DNA of 64,000 nt from Vibrio qingdaonensis. Lineage in GTDB: Bacteria > Pseudomonadota > Gammaproteobacteria > Enterobacterales > Vibrionaceae. The notes under the pieces were generated by a model. It did no database searches. It saw only the letters and a program-made list of their open reading frames with translations, and was not told where the DNA came from. The stretch covers positions 120,173 through 184,172 of the forward strand of contig NZ_JAKRRY010000005.1 of assembly GCF_026191675.1 (NCBI RefSeq). Direction: 5' to 3'. Within the stretch, counting starts at the first letter, position 1. Each line of letters starts with the position of its first letter. Positions 43,679 to 54,019 of this stretch are shown piece after piece. Both the position numbers and the translations under genes were made by a program.

Positions 43679-45786
43679 ACTGGCTCTCCTTGATGATTAT
43701 TTGCTGGGGTATCTGTTGCAGCCAGATCATAGGAATGCTTCAGCGCATTGAGCTGCTGTTCTAGGCCTTGAATAAGAGGCGCAACAGAGAGCGGGATTTG
43801 ATGCGTGATAAGTTGACCAAGACACTTAAGTAAGGTCACTACGTCTTCGCCGCCTTTGGCGTTGGTGGCAACAACACAATGTTGATTGGCGACATCATCA
43901 CTTCGATTAATCTTGTCGATTAATGTACTGGTTTGCCTATCAGCGCCAACTTCGACAAACAGGCGTGCACCTTGCTCGCGAGCACTGCGTATCAACGCGG
44001 TAAAATCGAGTGTCGAGCAGAACGTATCGGCAATAGAAAGTGCAATACTGTCACTGTTGATATTAACGGGTTTATTACCTGCAGCACTGATAAAGCGGAT
44101 ATGCTGCGGCAATACGTCGAACAACGGCTGCGTGTAAAACTCACGAACTTGCTGATGTTGACTCAGCGCGGGTGTGGTGTGCATCGCCGTCACTCGATTG
44201 GCTGCGATACCGCGTTTCCCCAGTTTTTTAAGTAAAGCGCGACAGCTTTCTTCACAACCGGCTAAGACGCACGTGTCACCCTGTACAATCGCTAAGTAAG
44301 CTCTTGGGAATTCGGCTAACAGCGACTCAATCGACGCCGCGTCACTGCGAACTACAAAACTGTTCCAACGAATGTCATCCGTCTCAGTCAGGTTCCAATC
44401 TTCCCGAACCGCCGTGAGCTTGCCTGAAATAGCGGTGGTAAAAATAGGGCTGGTTTGCGTCATTTCAATCAACGCATGAGGGTTCTTCCAAACATTAAGG
44501 CTGGCCCACATCGAGGCTTCACCCTTGGAATAGCCCAGCGCAAAGTCTGGCTTCACCGCGAACTCATCGCAAAGCAGTTGCGTCAGTAGATAACTGCTAC
44601 CCACGCCTGCAATCGCCAGCTCACTGAGAGACATCTCTTGCGCGTCATCTGAATACGTTTTTTCCGCTCGCAGCATATCGGCCAAGTTGCCTTCACGCTC
44701 TAGCCGTGCATAAAGCGATGGAAAATACTGATGAAACTCACGCAACATGCCCGGATAGACCGTACCGACACCAGGGTAAACAAACGTTACCCCACCTTGG
44801 CTGGTCGGTGCTGGAGAAAAGCCACTACCCGCTGGGGTTTTATAATGACTGTTATCTGCTATCACTTTCGGCAACGCTTGTTGTAGCGCGTTAATTTCTT
44901 GTAAGGCCGCCTCAAGCGATGCCGCTTGAATCACGATATTGGCCTGTGAATGAACAGGCTGTGATTGAGATTGAAACTGCGTGAGGTTGCGGTGCATCAA
45001 CGTGGTGAGTGTGAGTGCTTCATGGTCGGAATTACGGGCACTGACAAGCTCATCATTCAACTGCGTTAAGCGTGCGATTAACTCGGCTTGCGTCGTGCCC
45101 GACACGACAAACATCAATCGCGTCGCAGATAGCAACGACTTGGATGGTTGTAAACCGGTCGCTTGAGTAAGGACTAGGCTGGTCGATACCGAGCTAGCGT
45201 TATTAATACTAGCCTCATCCATAAAGGTTAACGTTGCTACGCGTGCTTTATGAGGCTCAGTAAACCAATAGCCGTTCGCTAATGTGCGGCCTGAAATGGA
45301 TTGAATCAAAGACAACAACGCCGAGAACTTCTCTTCAGACGTCACGACGGACGTTGAAATTTGCTGGCTAACATCGCCGTTCGAACGCTTGGCATGCGCA
45401 AGTGCACGGTCGATACTGTGCGTTTCGCACGCCGTATTAACGTTATCCGAGGCCTCCACAACGGCCATTCCTGCTAAATAAGCATGCGGATGGACCTTAT
45501 TTTTTGCTGCGGTGAGTGCACTCAACATCCAGATACGTGCGGGTGCGCCACTAACAAGATGACCAGCGGGTAACCTCTCAGCGGGATCGGCGATAAATTC
45601 TACCAAGAGCCCTTGATTAACCGCATCAATGGCGAGATTTAAGGCAGAATCAAAATCATCGCCAATCGTGATTTTCTCAACGCTGGCTAACAAAGGCGAT
45701 AAGTCGGCAGATAGCTCAGCAGCAAACGCTGGCTGAGCCAAAAGAGCGATGCGCAAAGGCATCGCTTGATTAGAAGGAACCGTCAT
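43675..45786 (-). CDS. pfaB: PUFA synthase acyltransferase PfaB
   Basis: 703-aa acyltransferase subunit. The N-terminal half (about 1-320) is a degenerate ketosynthase-like region; the AT domain follows with GYSKGE (nucleophile Ser near residue 417) and a His region (TAMHTTPALSQHQ). PfaB is linked to whether EPA or DHA is the final product. Its substrate cannot be read with certainty here. The ATG overlaps the pfaA stop (TAATG), so translation is coupled. Confidence 0.95.
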   Translation of the reverse strand: MTVPSNQAMPLRIALLAQPAFAAELSADLSPLLASVEKITIGDDFDSALNLAIDAVNQGLLVEFIADPAERLPAGHLVSGAPARIWMLSALTAAKNKVHPHAYLAGMAVVEASDNVNTACETHSIDRALAHAKRSNGDVSQQISTSVVTSEEKFSALLSLIQSISGRTLANGYWFTEPHKARVATLTFMDEASINNASSVSTSLVLTQATGLQPSKSLLSATRLMFVVSGTTQAELIARLTQLNDELVSARNSDHEALTLTTLMHRNLTQFQSQSQPVHSQANIVIQAASLEAALQEINALQQALPKVIADNSHYKTPAGSGFSPAPTSQGGVTFVYPGVGTVYPGMLREFHQYFPSLYARLEREGNLADMLRAEKTYSDDAQEMSLSELAIAGVGSSYLLTQLLCDEFAVKPDFALGYSKGEASMWASLNVWKNPHALIEMTQTSPIFTTAISGKLTAVREDWNLTETDDIRWNSFVVRSDAASIESLLAEFPRAYLAIVQGDTCVLAGCEESCRALLKKLGKRGIAANRVTAMHTTPALSQHQQVREFYTQPLFDVLPQHIRFISAAGNKPVNINSDSIALSIADTFCSTLDFTALIRSAREQGARLFVEVGADRQTSTLIDKINRSDDVANQHCVVATNAKGGEDVVTLLKCLGQLITHQIPLSVAPLIQGLEQQLNALKHSYDLAATDTPANNHQGEPV

Positions 45787-48700
45787 TATGACAATAGCTC
45801 CTTTTCTGCTTTCAATTTTTCTGTTGTCAGTTTTTCTGTTGCCAATTTGTCTGTAGACAATGTTTCTGTTGCCAATATTACAACCGGTGAGTTGGCGAGA
45901 AACGCATCATTAAGGCTCTTACTGATCGTCACTTTTGCCCCTTTCATCACCGCGCTCACGCGACCATCTTGATGATAAAGTGAGATATTCGCTTGTAGTG
46001 AACGAGCCGTGCTCTTAATCACATCCAGCGCTATCCATCCTTTCTCTCCGGCCTGCAAAGGCTGATAGCAAATAAAATCACCGATTGCCGATGGTAAACT
46101 TGCCGCGCCATATTTCATGCGAGCCCAAACCAACATCGCTTGCAGTAAGTAGTCTTCCGTAAAGGGTTGGCTATCCGCAAAACCATTTTTCGCGACAAAC
46201 GCACCACAATCACGGTCGGCAATGATTGGCAATTGGCACTGCGCAAGTAAACTTGAGTCATCAAAACGTTCTATTGTCGTGATGCCTTGCAATCTCGGGC
46301 CATGGAACAAGGTTCCATCGCTGTACAGTGACGCTTGCGTCGCAACGCTTCCTGCTTCGTTTGCCTTAAATTGCTTCGTTAACGTGCTCGGCACATCCGA
46401 TGAACATTGCACGTCGGCAACTTGTATCTCCGCTTGATACTGAGGACGACCTTGGCAATGAATCATTGCTTTAATTCGACCGGCAGACTTCGCCAAAGGT
46501 GACAATGTCACTGTTAGCTCTTGTGCTTCATCAGTATCAAATATGACCCCTTTCAGCAGCTTGTAGTTGTGAACGCTAACGCTCACACCTAACTGTTGCT
46601 GCGCCGTTTCACGCATCCATTGAATGGCACACACTGTCGGTAACACAGGGTTACCGGCAATGCAGTGGTCTTGAATAAAAGGCAGAGCCTTTGGTTCAAG
46701 AACACGTGTCACAGTGATCGTTGTAGTTAGCGGACTCTTTGCAAGATGCACAGACTCCGCATTACGCTTTTTTACAGCGGCTTCCTTGTTGTCAGAACCT
46801 TGCATGCTCGTACCAACCAGCAATTGAATGCCAGTTTCGTTCAGTAGTTGAGAACTAAACAGCTCTGCACCCGCCTGAAGAGGAATCACGTACACGCCGC
46901 GCTCTGTGAACATACGCTTCAGTGCTGCGTTGACCATACCACCGTCCCACGGTCCCCAGTTGAAGCTCATCACTTTCGCTTGAGGGTTACGAGCAGACAG
47001 TTGCAGAGCCGCTTTGTTTAGGATCTCGTTAGACATCGAGTAATCACTTTGGCCTGTATTTCCGTAGAAACCCGCCGCCGAAGAGAACATCGCAATCAGT
47101 TTTAGCTTGCTGCTATCAAGACCACCAAGAACCGCCTCTAGTCCGCCCACTTTCGTGCCGTAAACCATGTTCAGTTCATCAAGTGTTTTGTCTTGAATGT
47201 GCTTATCAGCCAGTACGCCTGCACCGTGGATTAGACCTGTGATGCCGTCGAAATTCGCCAGCGTTTTTGCTACTGACTCATGGTTCGATACATCTAGACT
47301 TAGGTATTCAGCGCTCGCGCCAATCTCGTTGAAAGCGGTAAGTGCGGCGTTGATTTCAAGGCTGCTCAATACCGGTTTTAGCAAGGTATCTACTTTCTTC
47401 GGCGTTGGTTTGTCACCTGTTGCTTGTAGGTGCGCGATAGCCGCTGGTTTTAGATCTTTTTCTTGTTTGCCTTGAGCCCATTGAGGCAGCTCTTGTGACG
47501 TAATGTGTTTACTACGACCCGCAAGAATGAAATGAGACTTACATTGCTTAGCAAGCGTCAGTGCACATTCAAACGTCACGCCTTTAGCACCACCTGTTAC
47601 GAGAACTTTGTCGCTCTTGGTGAGTTGAGCGCCTGCGTTTTTGGTTTGTGCAGCACCTGGTGTTGCCGCAATTAATGTTGCACGACCAGATTCACCGTTT
47701 TCCGCATGGCTAAGGCCGATTTCAACCGTATTGGTATCGATATCGAACAGTTCGCCTGTGATTGCTTCAGCAAGGTGACGAGCATCAATAGAAGCGTCAG
47801 CATCCAATGCGCGGCAGAACACGTTTGACCATTCATGGCTTAGTGTTTTAGTGAGACCAGACAACGCCGCTTGGTTAAGTTCTGCATTCATCAATTGCTT
47901 AGTATCTAGGTAACCAAAGCCACCATCGATACGGCTTAGTGTAAAGAACACACTGCGACCAGAAACTGCATTCAATTGGCCATTTAGGTGCTTGGCGAAT
48001 AAGAACGCTGTCGTCAATGAAGCTCTTGAGTCTGCATTCAAGTTAACCGCTTGCTCGCTGCTTTGTTTTGCATCAACGATAGCTTGTAGGTGAACGAAGC
48101 CAGCAATCACTTTGTTCGACGTTTTAAGGTCTGCTTCGATGTCGTTAATAACCGCAGTCACACCAGCATCATCGACGCTGTTGAGTGTGTAGCTTGCTAT
48201 TTCACTGTTTAAAGGTGACGCGGCAGAAAGAGCACTGCGCACTACAGCAACTTGAATGCCGTTAGCGGTCAACTTTTCTGCTAGAACACCGGCGTTGTGA
48301 CCATCATCTGTGATTACGACACAAGCGTCTTTTGAGAAACAATCGACGAGTTTATCTGCCGCTGGTAGCTTTTTTAGCGCTACCTCATTGTGTGGAGGAA
48401 GTTCCGCTGTCGCTGTTTCTGCGATAGGCGTTACTGATTCAGATTTTGGAGTCGCCACAGGCGCTGCTGCTGATAGCTTACTTTGCATGTAAGTAACGAT
48501 TTCACCAAGCGTACGACACTCAGCCAAGTCTTCAGGGTTTAGCTCTGGCAGCGTTGGTAGCTGGTCTTGAACCGTACCTAGGATCTCAACGCGTTTGATT
48601 GAGTCGATACCAAGGTCTGCTTCCATGTCCATCGCTAGGTCTAGCATTTCTGCTGGGTAGCCTGTTTTATCGGCAACCACTTCCATCATGGTGGATTGAA

Positions 48701-51700
48701 CATGAGCAGGGTTTAGGTCGTTGCTCGTGCTTTCTACTGCGGCTGTAGCTGCTTCTGGAGCAGGCGCAGCGTTAGGAGCTAACTTACTGTTCATGTAATC
48801 AACGATTTCGCCCAGTGTACGACACTCAGCTAGATCTTCAGGATTTAGCTCTGGCAGTGTTGGTAGCTGGTCTTGAACCGTACCAAGGATCTCAACACGT
48901 TTGATTGAGTCGATGCCAAGGTCTGCTTCCATGTCCATTGCTAGATCAAGCATTTCTGTTGGGTAGCCCGTTTTATCAGCTACTACGCTCAGCATTGTGC
49001 TTTGAACTTGCTCGGCGTTTAAACCGTTTGAGACTGCTTGCGCTGGTGCAGATACTTGAGCCGCTACTGGAGCAGAAGCTGGAAGCTTGCTGTTCATGTA
49101 GTCAACTATCTCACCAAGAGTACGACACTCAGCGAGGTCTTCTGGGTTTAGGTCTGGAAGAGTCGGTAGTTCGTCTTGAACCGTACCTAGGATTTCAACA
49201 CGCTTGATTGAGTCGATACCAAGGTCAGCTTCCATATCCATTGCTAGGTCTAGCATCTCTGTTGGGTAGCCCGTCTTCTCTGCGACGACTTCTAGCATGG
49301 TTTTCTGAACGACAGCGGCATCTAGTCCGTTGTTAGCTGCTGCTGGAGCAACTACTTCGGTTTGTGCTGCAACTGGTGCAGAAGCCGGAAGCTTGCTGTT
49401 CATATAAGCAACGATTTCGCCAAGAGTACGACACTCAGCTAAGTCTTCAGGGTTTAGCTCTGGAAGAGTAGGCAGTTCATCTTGAACCGTACCAAGAATC
49501 TCAACACGCTTGATTGAATCAATACCAAGGTCTGCTTCCATGTCCATTTCTAGATCAAGCATTTCCGTTGGGTAACCTGTCTTCTCAGCCACCACTTCTA
49601 ACATGGTTTGTTGAACGACCTTCGCATCAAGACCATTAGATGCTTGAACAGGAGCAGTTGCGCTTGGCTGTGCTGCCACAGGCGCTGATGCTGGCATCTT
49701 GCTGTTCATGTAAGTAACGATTTCACCAAGAGTACGACACTCTGCTAAATCTTCAGGGTTCAGCTCAGGGAGGTTCGGCATTTCGTCTTGTAAGGTACCA
49801 AGGATCTCTACACGCTTGATTGAGTCGATACCAAGGTCTGCTTCCATGTCCATTTCTAGATCAAGCATTTCCGTTGGGTAACCCGTTTTCTCAGCGACCA
49901 CTTCTAGCATCACTTTTTCAGCATCGGCTGATTGTACTGCTACTGGTGCAGCCACAGGAGCCGGTTGCGCTCTAACGGGCACGGGTTGAGCTGCAACAGG
50001 CGCTGCCGCTTGAGCCGCTACTTGTGGTGCAGGAACGGTTTTCTGGACTGGAGCTTGCTGAGCTGTTGTATTTTGAACTGGCGCTGCTTGTACAGGAGTC
50101 GCTTGTACTTGAGCTTCAGGCTGTTGAACGATAGCTGTTGGAGTAGTTTGAATCGTTGGCTGAGTATTTGCTGGCGCAACGAAGGTTGGTTGTGCCGTTT
50201 GTACTGAACCTTGCGTCAGCATATTAAGTGCCGAGCTGTTGCTGTGTGCTTGCATCTCTAGGTAATGAGCGTGCGCTTTTAGCGTTTCAGCTTGGTGCTG
50301 GTGGAACATTTCCATAGAACGTTGTAGGTTCTCCGGAATAGCTACGCCTGCTGTTGCCATTTTCGCTTGCTCAGACATTAGGGTGTTGAACGTGTCACCG
50401 TATTGCTGAGGAATCGCCAAGAATTGCTGGTGTACTTCTGCTGCTTGTTGTTGAGCATTGAAGAACGATTGCAGTGAAGATTCATCAACCGTTACTTGCG
50501 CTGCAGGCTGAATAATCGCCGATGCAGGTTGTGCCACTTGAGGCTGCTGAGCTGCTGTTGCTACTTGTACACTTGGTGCTGTAACTGACTGTTGTACGTT
50601 TGAAGCTTGAGGAGCAGCCACAGGTACTTCAACGATTTCTGTTTTAATCACTTCTTTTTCCACGATTTTCTCGACTTCAACTTTCACTTCAACAATCTCA
50701 GTCTTTTCGGTGACGTTGCCCGAAGCCAATGATTGAGCCATTTTCTTACGAGTAGCAGGGCTGATGTAGTTAGTTGCATTCAGCTTGATGTTCATTGGTG
50801 ATGCCTTTGCAGGCTCAGCAATGTCAGCTTGGTAAGGGTCAATGTTGTCTAATGAAACACCTGCCACGCACAGCTGAACTGCAGCTAAACGAAGCTGTTG
50901 GTCACTGTCGCCTTTAGGACTTGGGTTGATGCTGATTGCGTAAAGTTCGTCGTTCTTATCCGCCAATGTTTTCTCAACCAGCTTTTGAAGAATGTTTTTT
51001 GGACCGAACTCAACGAATACGCGCGCGCCTGCTTCATACATCGCTTCAATTTGCTCACTGAAACGAACCGATTGCAGCATGTGTTGCTTGAATGCCTTCT
51101 TGATAGCTTTCGCGTCTTTGCTGTGCTGTTTGCCCGTTGCGTTTGAATAAAGTGGCAGCGTTGGCGCGCTGAATGAAGCTTTATCAATTGCAGCAGCAAA
51201 TGGTTTTTGAGCGTGAGCAACAAGCGGTGTGTGGAAAGCACCAGATACTGGCAGAGCAATTGCTTTGAAGCCTTGTTCTGTTAGCGCTTGTGCTGCTTGT
51301 TGAACCGTCGCAGTTGGACCTGCAATAACCAGTTGAGTCGGTGCGTTGTAGTTGGCAATGCTCACGCCTTCGAATGGGCTGATACAGCTTTCAACGGCTG
51401 GAAGCTTGTCTGCATCGAGGATGACCGCAAACATAGTACCGCTGTCGCCTTGTTCAGGTGTCGCTGCCATCGCATCACCACGAGCGAAAGCTAGCTGGTA
51501 GTAATCGTCTTGCGAGATGACACCCGATGCACATAGTGCACTTAGTTCACCAAAGCTATGACCTGCGACCATGTCTGCTTTAAAGCCAGCTTGCGTCATG
51601 ATGTCGAACTGACCCATAGACACAGTACCAATTGCACTTTGCGCATTGGCCGTGTTGGTTAACACAGCCTCTTGAGCTTTGGTTGCTTCTGGTGTGAAGG

Positions 51701-53645
51701 TTGGAATTGGGAACAGAATTTGCGACAGAGCCGTTTTCTTGTGCTGACCAAATACTTGATCTGCTTGAGCAAGCTGTTGACGCATTTCAGGATAATGACA
51801 AGCAAGCTCGCGACCCATGTTTAGGTATTGCGATCCTTGACCTGCAAATAGCGCTGCCACTTTACCTGTACCGTTTTCAGCAATCAGTGCCGACTCACGG
51901 TAGCTAGTACCGTTTGGCATCTGCCAATGTGTTTTGGTTTGGCTCTCAAGCATAGAAACCGCTTGAGTCAGTTGTGCTTGAAGATCTGCTTGTTCAGTCA
52001 CAACGAAACCAATACGAGCATGCTCAGCGTTTACTTCACGCAGTCCGTATTGTTCAGCAAGCACTTCCAGTTTGAACGCAGCATCTGCCGCTTGAGTTGA
52101 AACCTGTTTAAGTTCATTGACCAGTGCTTGACGAGACTCTGCGCTGAATAATAAAGTTTGCGGCACTTGGCGCTGACGATATTTGTCACCACGAGCGTGC
52201 TCTGGTGTGTACTCTTCCAATACCACATGGAAGTTAGTACCACCAAAACCAAATGAGCTGATACCCGCACGGCGCGGTGTGCCATCAACACGTTGCATCC
52301 AAGGACGCGTTTGTGTGTTTAGGTAGAAGGGCGAGTTCTCGATATCCAACTTAGGATTCGGAGCCGATACGTTAATCGTTGGCGGCAGTACTTTGTGATG
52401 CAGAGCTAACGCCGCTTTAATCAATCCAGCGGTACCCGCGGTTGATTTGGTATGACCGATCTGAGACTTCACCGAACCCAATGCAATGTGCTGCTTTTGC
52501 TCGTTATCTTCACTGAATACTGAGTTTAAACCACCAAATTCAGCCACGTCGCCCGCAGCAGTTCCGGTACCGTGCGCTTCTAGCAACCCAAGTGTATGCG
52601 GTGCAAAACCAGCATCATCGTAGGCACGTTTCAGGGCTTTGGCCTGACCTTCAGGGCGAGGCGCATAAATACTCTTAAACTTACCATCAGAAGATGAACC
52701 TACCCCTTTAATCACAGAGTAGATTCTATCACCGTCACGTTCTGCATCTTCAAGACGCTTTAGCGCAACCATGCCAATACCTTCGCCAATCATCATCCCT
52801 TTCGAGTCAATATCAAAAGGTTGAATGGTCTCATTGGTGGTGAATGCTGGTGTCTTAGAGAAGCTCATGTACATGGTTGGTGAGTTATCAGTACACACAC
52901 CACCAGTAATCATCATTTCACTGCGCCCTTCCACCAGCTCGCTCAATGCCATGCGCATTGCTGCCAGTGAACCTGCACACGCCGCATCCACAACGCAGTT
53001 AATGCCGCCAAGATCGAAACGGTTAGCGATACGACCAGAAATAACATTGCCCAACGAACCTGGGAATGAATTCTCTTCCCAGTGAATGTATTGGTCTTGG
53101 AATTTCTTAATCATCATTTCGCTGTCTTCGTCGCTAATACCACTGCTCTTGAAGACTTTCTTCAACACTGGATATTGCAAACGAGCGTTTAGGCTTTGTG
53201 CGATCTTTTGACCACCACCCACGCCAAGCGTAATGCCGATCTTGTCGCGGTCATAGCCTTCAGGCAATTTCGCGTCTTCGAGTACTTCTTTGGCAACAAT
53301 CAGCGATAACAGCTGAGACGTGTCAGTCAATTCTAAAATGTTTGGCGGAAGGCCAAACTCCATTGGGTTGAAATCTACCTCTGGAATAAAACCACCACGC
53401 TTACAATAAGACTTATCAGGTGTCGTTCTATCTGAATCGTAGTAATCCTCTGGACGCCAGTGCGTGTCCGGCACCTCGGTAATCGCATCGATTTTCTCGC
53501 TGATCAGATCCCAAAATTTATTCAGGTAACGCGAATTAGCAAACATGCTTGCCATACCGACTATCGCGATAGGCATATCTTTAAGACGTTTATTCAAACG
53601 AGAATCGTCTATGGATTCAGGTGTCGTTGTTTCTGGTTGGCTCAT
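45786..53645 (-). CDS. pfaA: PUFA synthase PfaA (KS-MAT-5xACP-KR-DH)
   Basis: 2619-aa core subunit that elongates the polyketide-type chain with malonyl units. Ketosynthase about 20-480 with Cys223 (DAACAGS). Malonyl transferase about 590-880 with Ser697 (GHSFGE). Five tandem ACPs, each with LGIDSIKRVEI; the phosphopantetheine Ser residues are 1275, 1377, 1479, 1580 and 1682, spaced 101-102 residues apart with Pro/Ala linkers. Ketoreductase about 1990-2250 (VTGGAKGVTF). A C-terminal dehydratase-like domain has HxxxGxxxxP (HCIAGNPVLP, near 2325). A five-residue repeat tail ends the protein. ATG start; first gene of the operon. Five ACPs is the number known for Photobacterium profundum. Confidence 0.97.
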   Translation of the reverse strand: MSQPETTTPESIDDSRLNKRLKDMPIAIVGMASMFANSRYLNKFWDLISEKIDAITEVPDTHWRPEDYYDSDRTTPDKSYCKRGGFIPEVDFNPMEFGLPPNILELTDTSQLLSLIVAKEVLEDAKLPEGYDRDKIGITLGVGGGQKIAQSLNARLQYPVLKKVFKSSGISDEDSEMMIKKFQDQYIHWEENSFPGSLGNVISGRIANRFDLGGINCVVDAACAGSLAAMRMALSELVEGRSEMMITGGVCTDNSPTMYMSFSKTPAFTTNETIQPFDIDSKGMMIGEGIGMVALKRLEDAERDGDRIYSVIKGVGSSSDGKFKSIYAPRPEGQAKALKRAYDDAGFAPHTLGLLEAHGTGTAAGDVAEFGGLNSVFSEDNEQKQHIALGSVKSQIGHTKSTAGTAGLIKAALALHHKVLPPTINVSAPNPKLDIENSPFYLNTQTRPWMQRVDGTPRRAGISSFGFGGTNFHVVLEEYTPEHARGDKYRQRQVPQTLLFSAESRQALVNELKQVSTQAADAAFKLEVLAEQYGLREVNAEHARIGFVVTEQADLQAQLTQAVSMLESQTKTHWQMPNGTSYRESALIAENGTGKVAALFAGQGSQYLNMGRELACHYPEMRQQLAQADQVFGQHKKTALSQILFPIPTFTPEATKAQEAVLTNTANAQSAIGTVSMGQFDIMTQAGFKADMVAGHSFGELSALCASGVISQDDYYQLAFARGDAMAATPEQGDSGTMFAVILDADKLPAVESCISPFEGVSIANYNAPTQLVIAGPTATVQQAAQALTEQGFKAIALPVSGAFHTPLVAHAQKPFAAAIDKASFSAPTLPLYSNATGKQHSKDAKAIKKAFKQHMLQSVRFSEQIEAMYEAGARVFVEFGPKNILQKLVEKTLADKNDELYAISINPSPKGDSDQQLRLAAVQLCVAGVSLDNIDPYQADIAEPAKASPMNIKLNATNYISPATRKKMAQSLASGNVTEKTEIVEVKVEVEKIVEKEVIKTEIVEVPVAAPQASNVQQSVTAPSVQVATAAQQPQVAQPASAIIQPAAQVTVDESSLQSFFNAQQQAAEVHQQFLAIPQQYGDTFNTLMSEQAKMATAGVAIPENLQRSMEMFHQHQAETLKAHAHYLEMQAHSNSSALNMLTQGSVQTAQPTFVAPANTQPTIQTTPTAIVQQPEAQVQATPVQAAPVQNTTAQQAPVQKTVPAPQVAAQAAAPVAAQPVPVRAQPAPVAAPVAVQSADAEKVMLEVVAEKTGYPTEMLDLEMDMEADLGIDSIKRVEILGTLQDEMPNLPELNPEDLAECRTLGEIVTYMNSKMPASAPVAAQPSATAPVQASNGLDAKVVQQTMLEVVAEKTGYPTEMLDLEMDMEADLGIDSIKRVEILGTVQDELPTLPELNPEDLAECRTLGEIVAYMNSKLPASAPVAAQTEVVAPAAANNGLDAAVVQKTMLEVVAEKTGYPTEMLDLAMDMEADLGIDSIKRVEILGTVQDELPTLPDLNPEDLAECRTLGEIVDYMNSKLPASAPVAAQVSAPAQAVSNGLNAEQVQSTMLSVVADKTGYPTEMLDLAMDMEADLGIDSIKRVEILGTVQDQLPTLPELNPEDLAECRTLGEIVDYMNSKLAPNAAPAPEAATAAVESTSNDLNPAHVQSTMMEVVADKTGYPAEMLDLAMDMEADLGIDSIKRVEILGTVQDQLPTLPELNPEDLAECRTLGEIVTYMQSKLSAAAPVATPKSESVTPIAETATAELPPHNEVALKKLPAADKLVDCFSKDACVVITDDGHNAGVLAEKLTANGIQVAVVRSALSAASPLNSEIASYTLNSVDDAGVTAVINDIEADLKTSNKVIAGFVHLQAIVDAKQSSEQAVNLNADSRASLTTAFLFAKHLNGQLNAVSGRSVFFTLSRIDGGFGYLDTKQLMNAELNQAALSGLTKTLSHEWSNVFCRALDADASIDARHLAEAITGELFDIDTNTVEIGLSHAENGESGRATLIAATPGAAQTKNAGAQLTKSDKVLVTGGAKGVTFECALTLAKQCKSHFILAGRSKHITSQELPQWAQGKQEKDLKPAAIAHLQATGDKPTPKKVDTLLKPVLSSLEINAALTAFNEIGASAEYLSLDVSNHESVAKTLANFDGITGLIHGAGVLADKHIQDKTLDELNMVYGTKVGGLEAVLGGLDSSKLKLIAMFSSAAGFYGNTGQSDYSMSNEILNKAALQLSARNPQAKVMSFNWGPWDGGMVNAALKRMFTERGVYVIPLQAGAELFSSQLLNETGIQLLVGTSMQGSDNKEAAVKKRNAESVHLAKSPLTTTITVTRVLEPKALPFIQDHCIAGNPVLPTVCAIQWMRETAQQQLGVSVSVHNYKLLKGVIFDTDEAQELTVTLSPLAKSAGRIKAMIHCQGRPQYQAEIQVADVQCSSDVPSTLTKQFKANEAGSVATQASLYSDGTLFHGPRLQGITTIERFDDSSLLAQCQLPIIADRDCGAFVAKNGFADSQPFTEDYLLQAMLVWARMKYGAASLPSAIGDFICYQPLQAGEKGWIALDVIKSTARSLQANISLYHQDGRVSAVMKGAKVTISKSLNDAFLANSPVVILATETLSTDKLATEKLTTEKLKAEKELLS
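45800..45875. repeat. 15-bp tandem repeats at the pfaA 3' end
   Basis: Four to five 15-bp units of the type CAATTTTTCTGTTGY just before the pfaA stop. On the minus strand they encode pentads such as TEKLT and TDKLA, giving a hydrophilic C-terminal tail of about 25 residues. Confidence 0.85.
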
Positions 53646-53987
53646 TTATGAGTCTCCACTGGAAATCACAGAGGGTGATGTCTGGTTTTGGGGCTGGACT
53701 TTTGGGTATAAGAAGGAAAAATCTGAGTCAGATTTGGAAAAGCACAGCCGAAAAGTTAGGTTGCTGAATTCTAGCAACCAGATAGAAATTTGATTTGCAA
53801 AGCGCAATAACTTGCATTGATAGAAGTGATGTTTCATGCGCGATATAAGCGCTCAATTCTTAGGGTGGTGTCCATTAAAATCCTGTTCAAATGATGACGA
53901 AAAACACAGCTAACTTCGCCAAGAAAACGAGTTATTTTGTCTAATGGATGAGCAGGCTACCGGACAGGGCATTTCGATACAATGCTC

Positions 53988-54001
53988 ATACTGGCCAGTA
54001 T
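53988..54001. promoter_or_regulatory. Perfect 14-bp palindrome upstream of pfaA
   Basis: ATACTGGCCAGTAT, a perfect palindrome in the pfaA-pfaE intergenic region about 345 bp from the pfaA start. Two bases further right begins the FadR-like site. It looks like a dimeric repressor or activator site. The binding protein is unknown. Confidence 0.55.
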
Positions 54002-54002
54002 C

Positions 54003-54019
54003 ATCTCTTCAGACCAGTT
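54003..54019. promoter_or_regulatory. FadR-like operator upstream of pfaA
   Basis: ATCTCTTCAGACCAGTT matches the FadR consensus AACTGGTCNGACCAGTT at 13 of 16 defined positions, with a perfect right half. FadR controls fatty acid synthesis and breakdown genes in response to acyl-CoA. Control of pfa by FadR would be logical but is an inference from one site. Confidence 0.45.

Noticed and set aside
48480..49920. Five roughly 300-bp direct repeats that could suggest a recombination artefact
   Set aside because: They are the five ACP domains of PfaA, each with its own Ser and diverged linkers, as known for this family.
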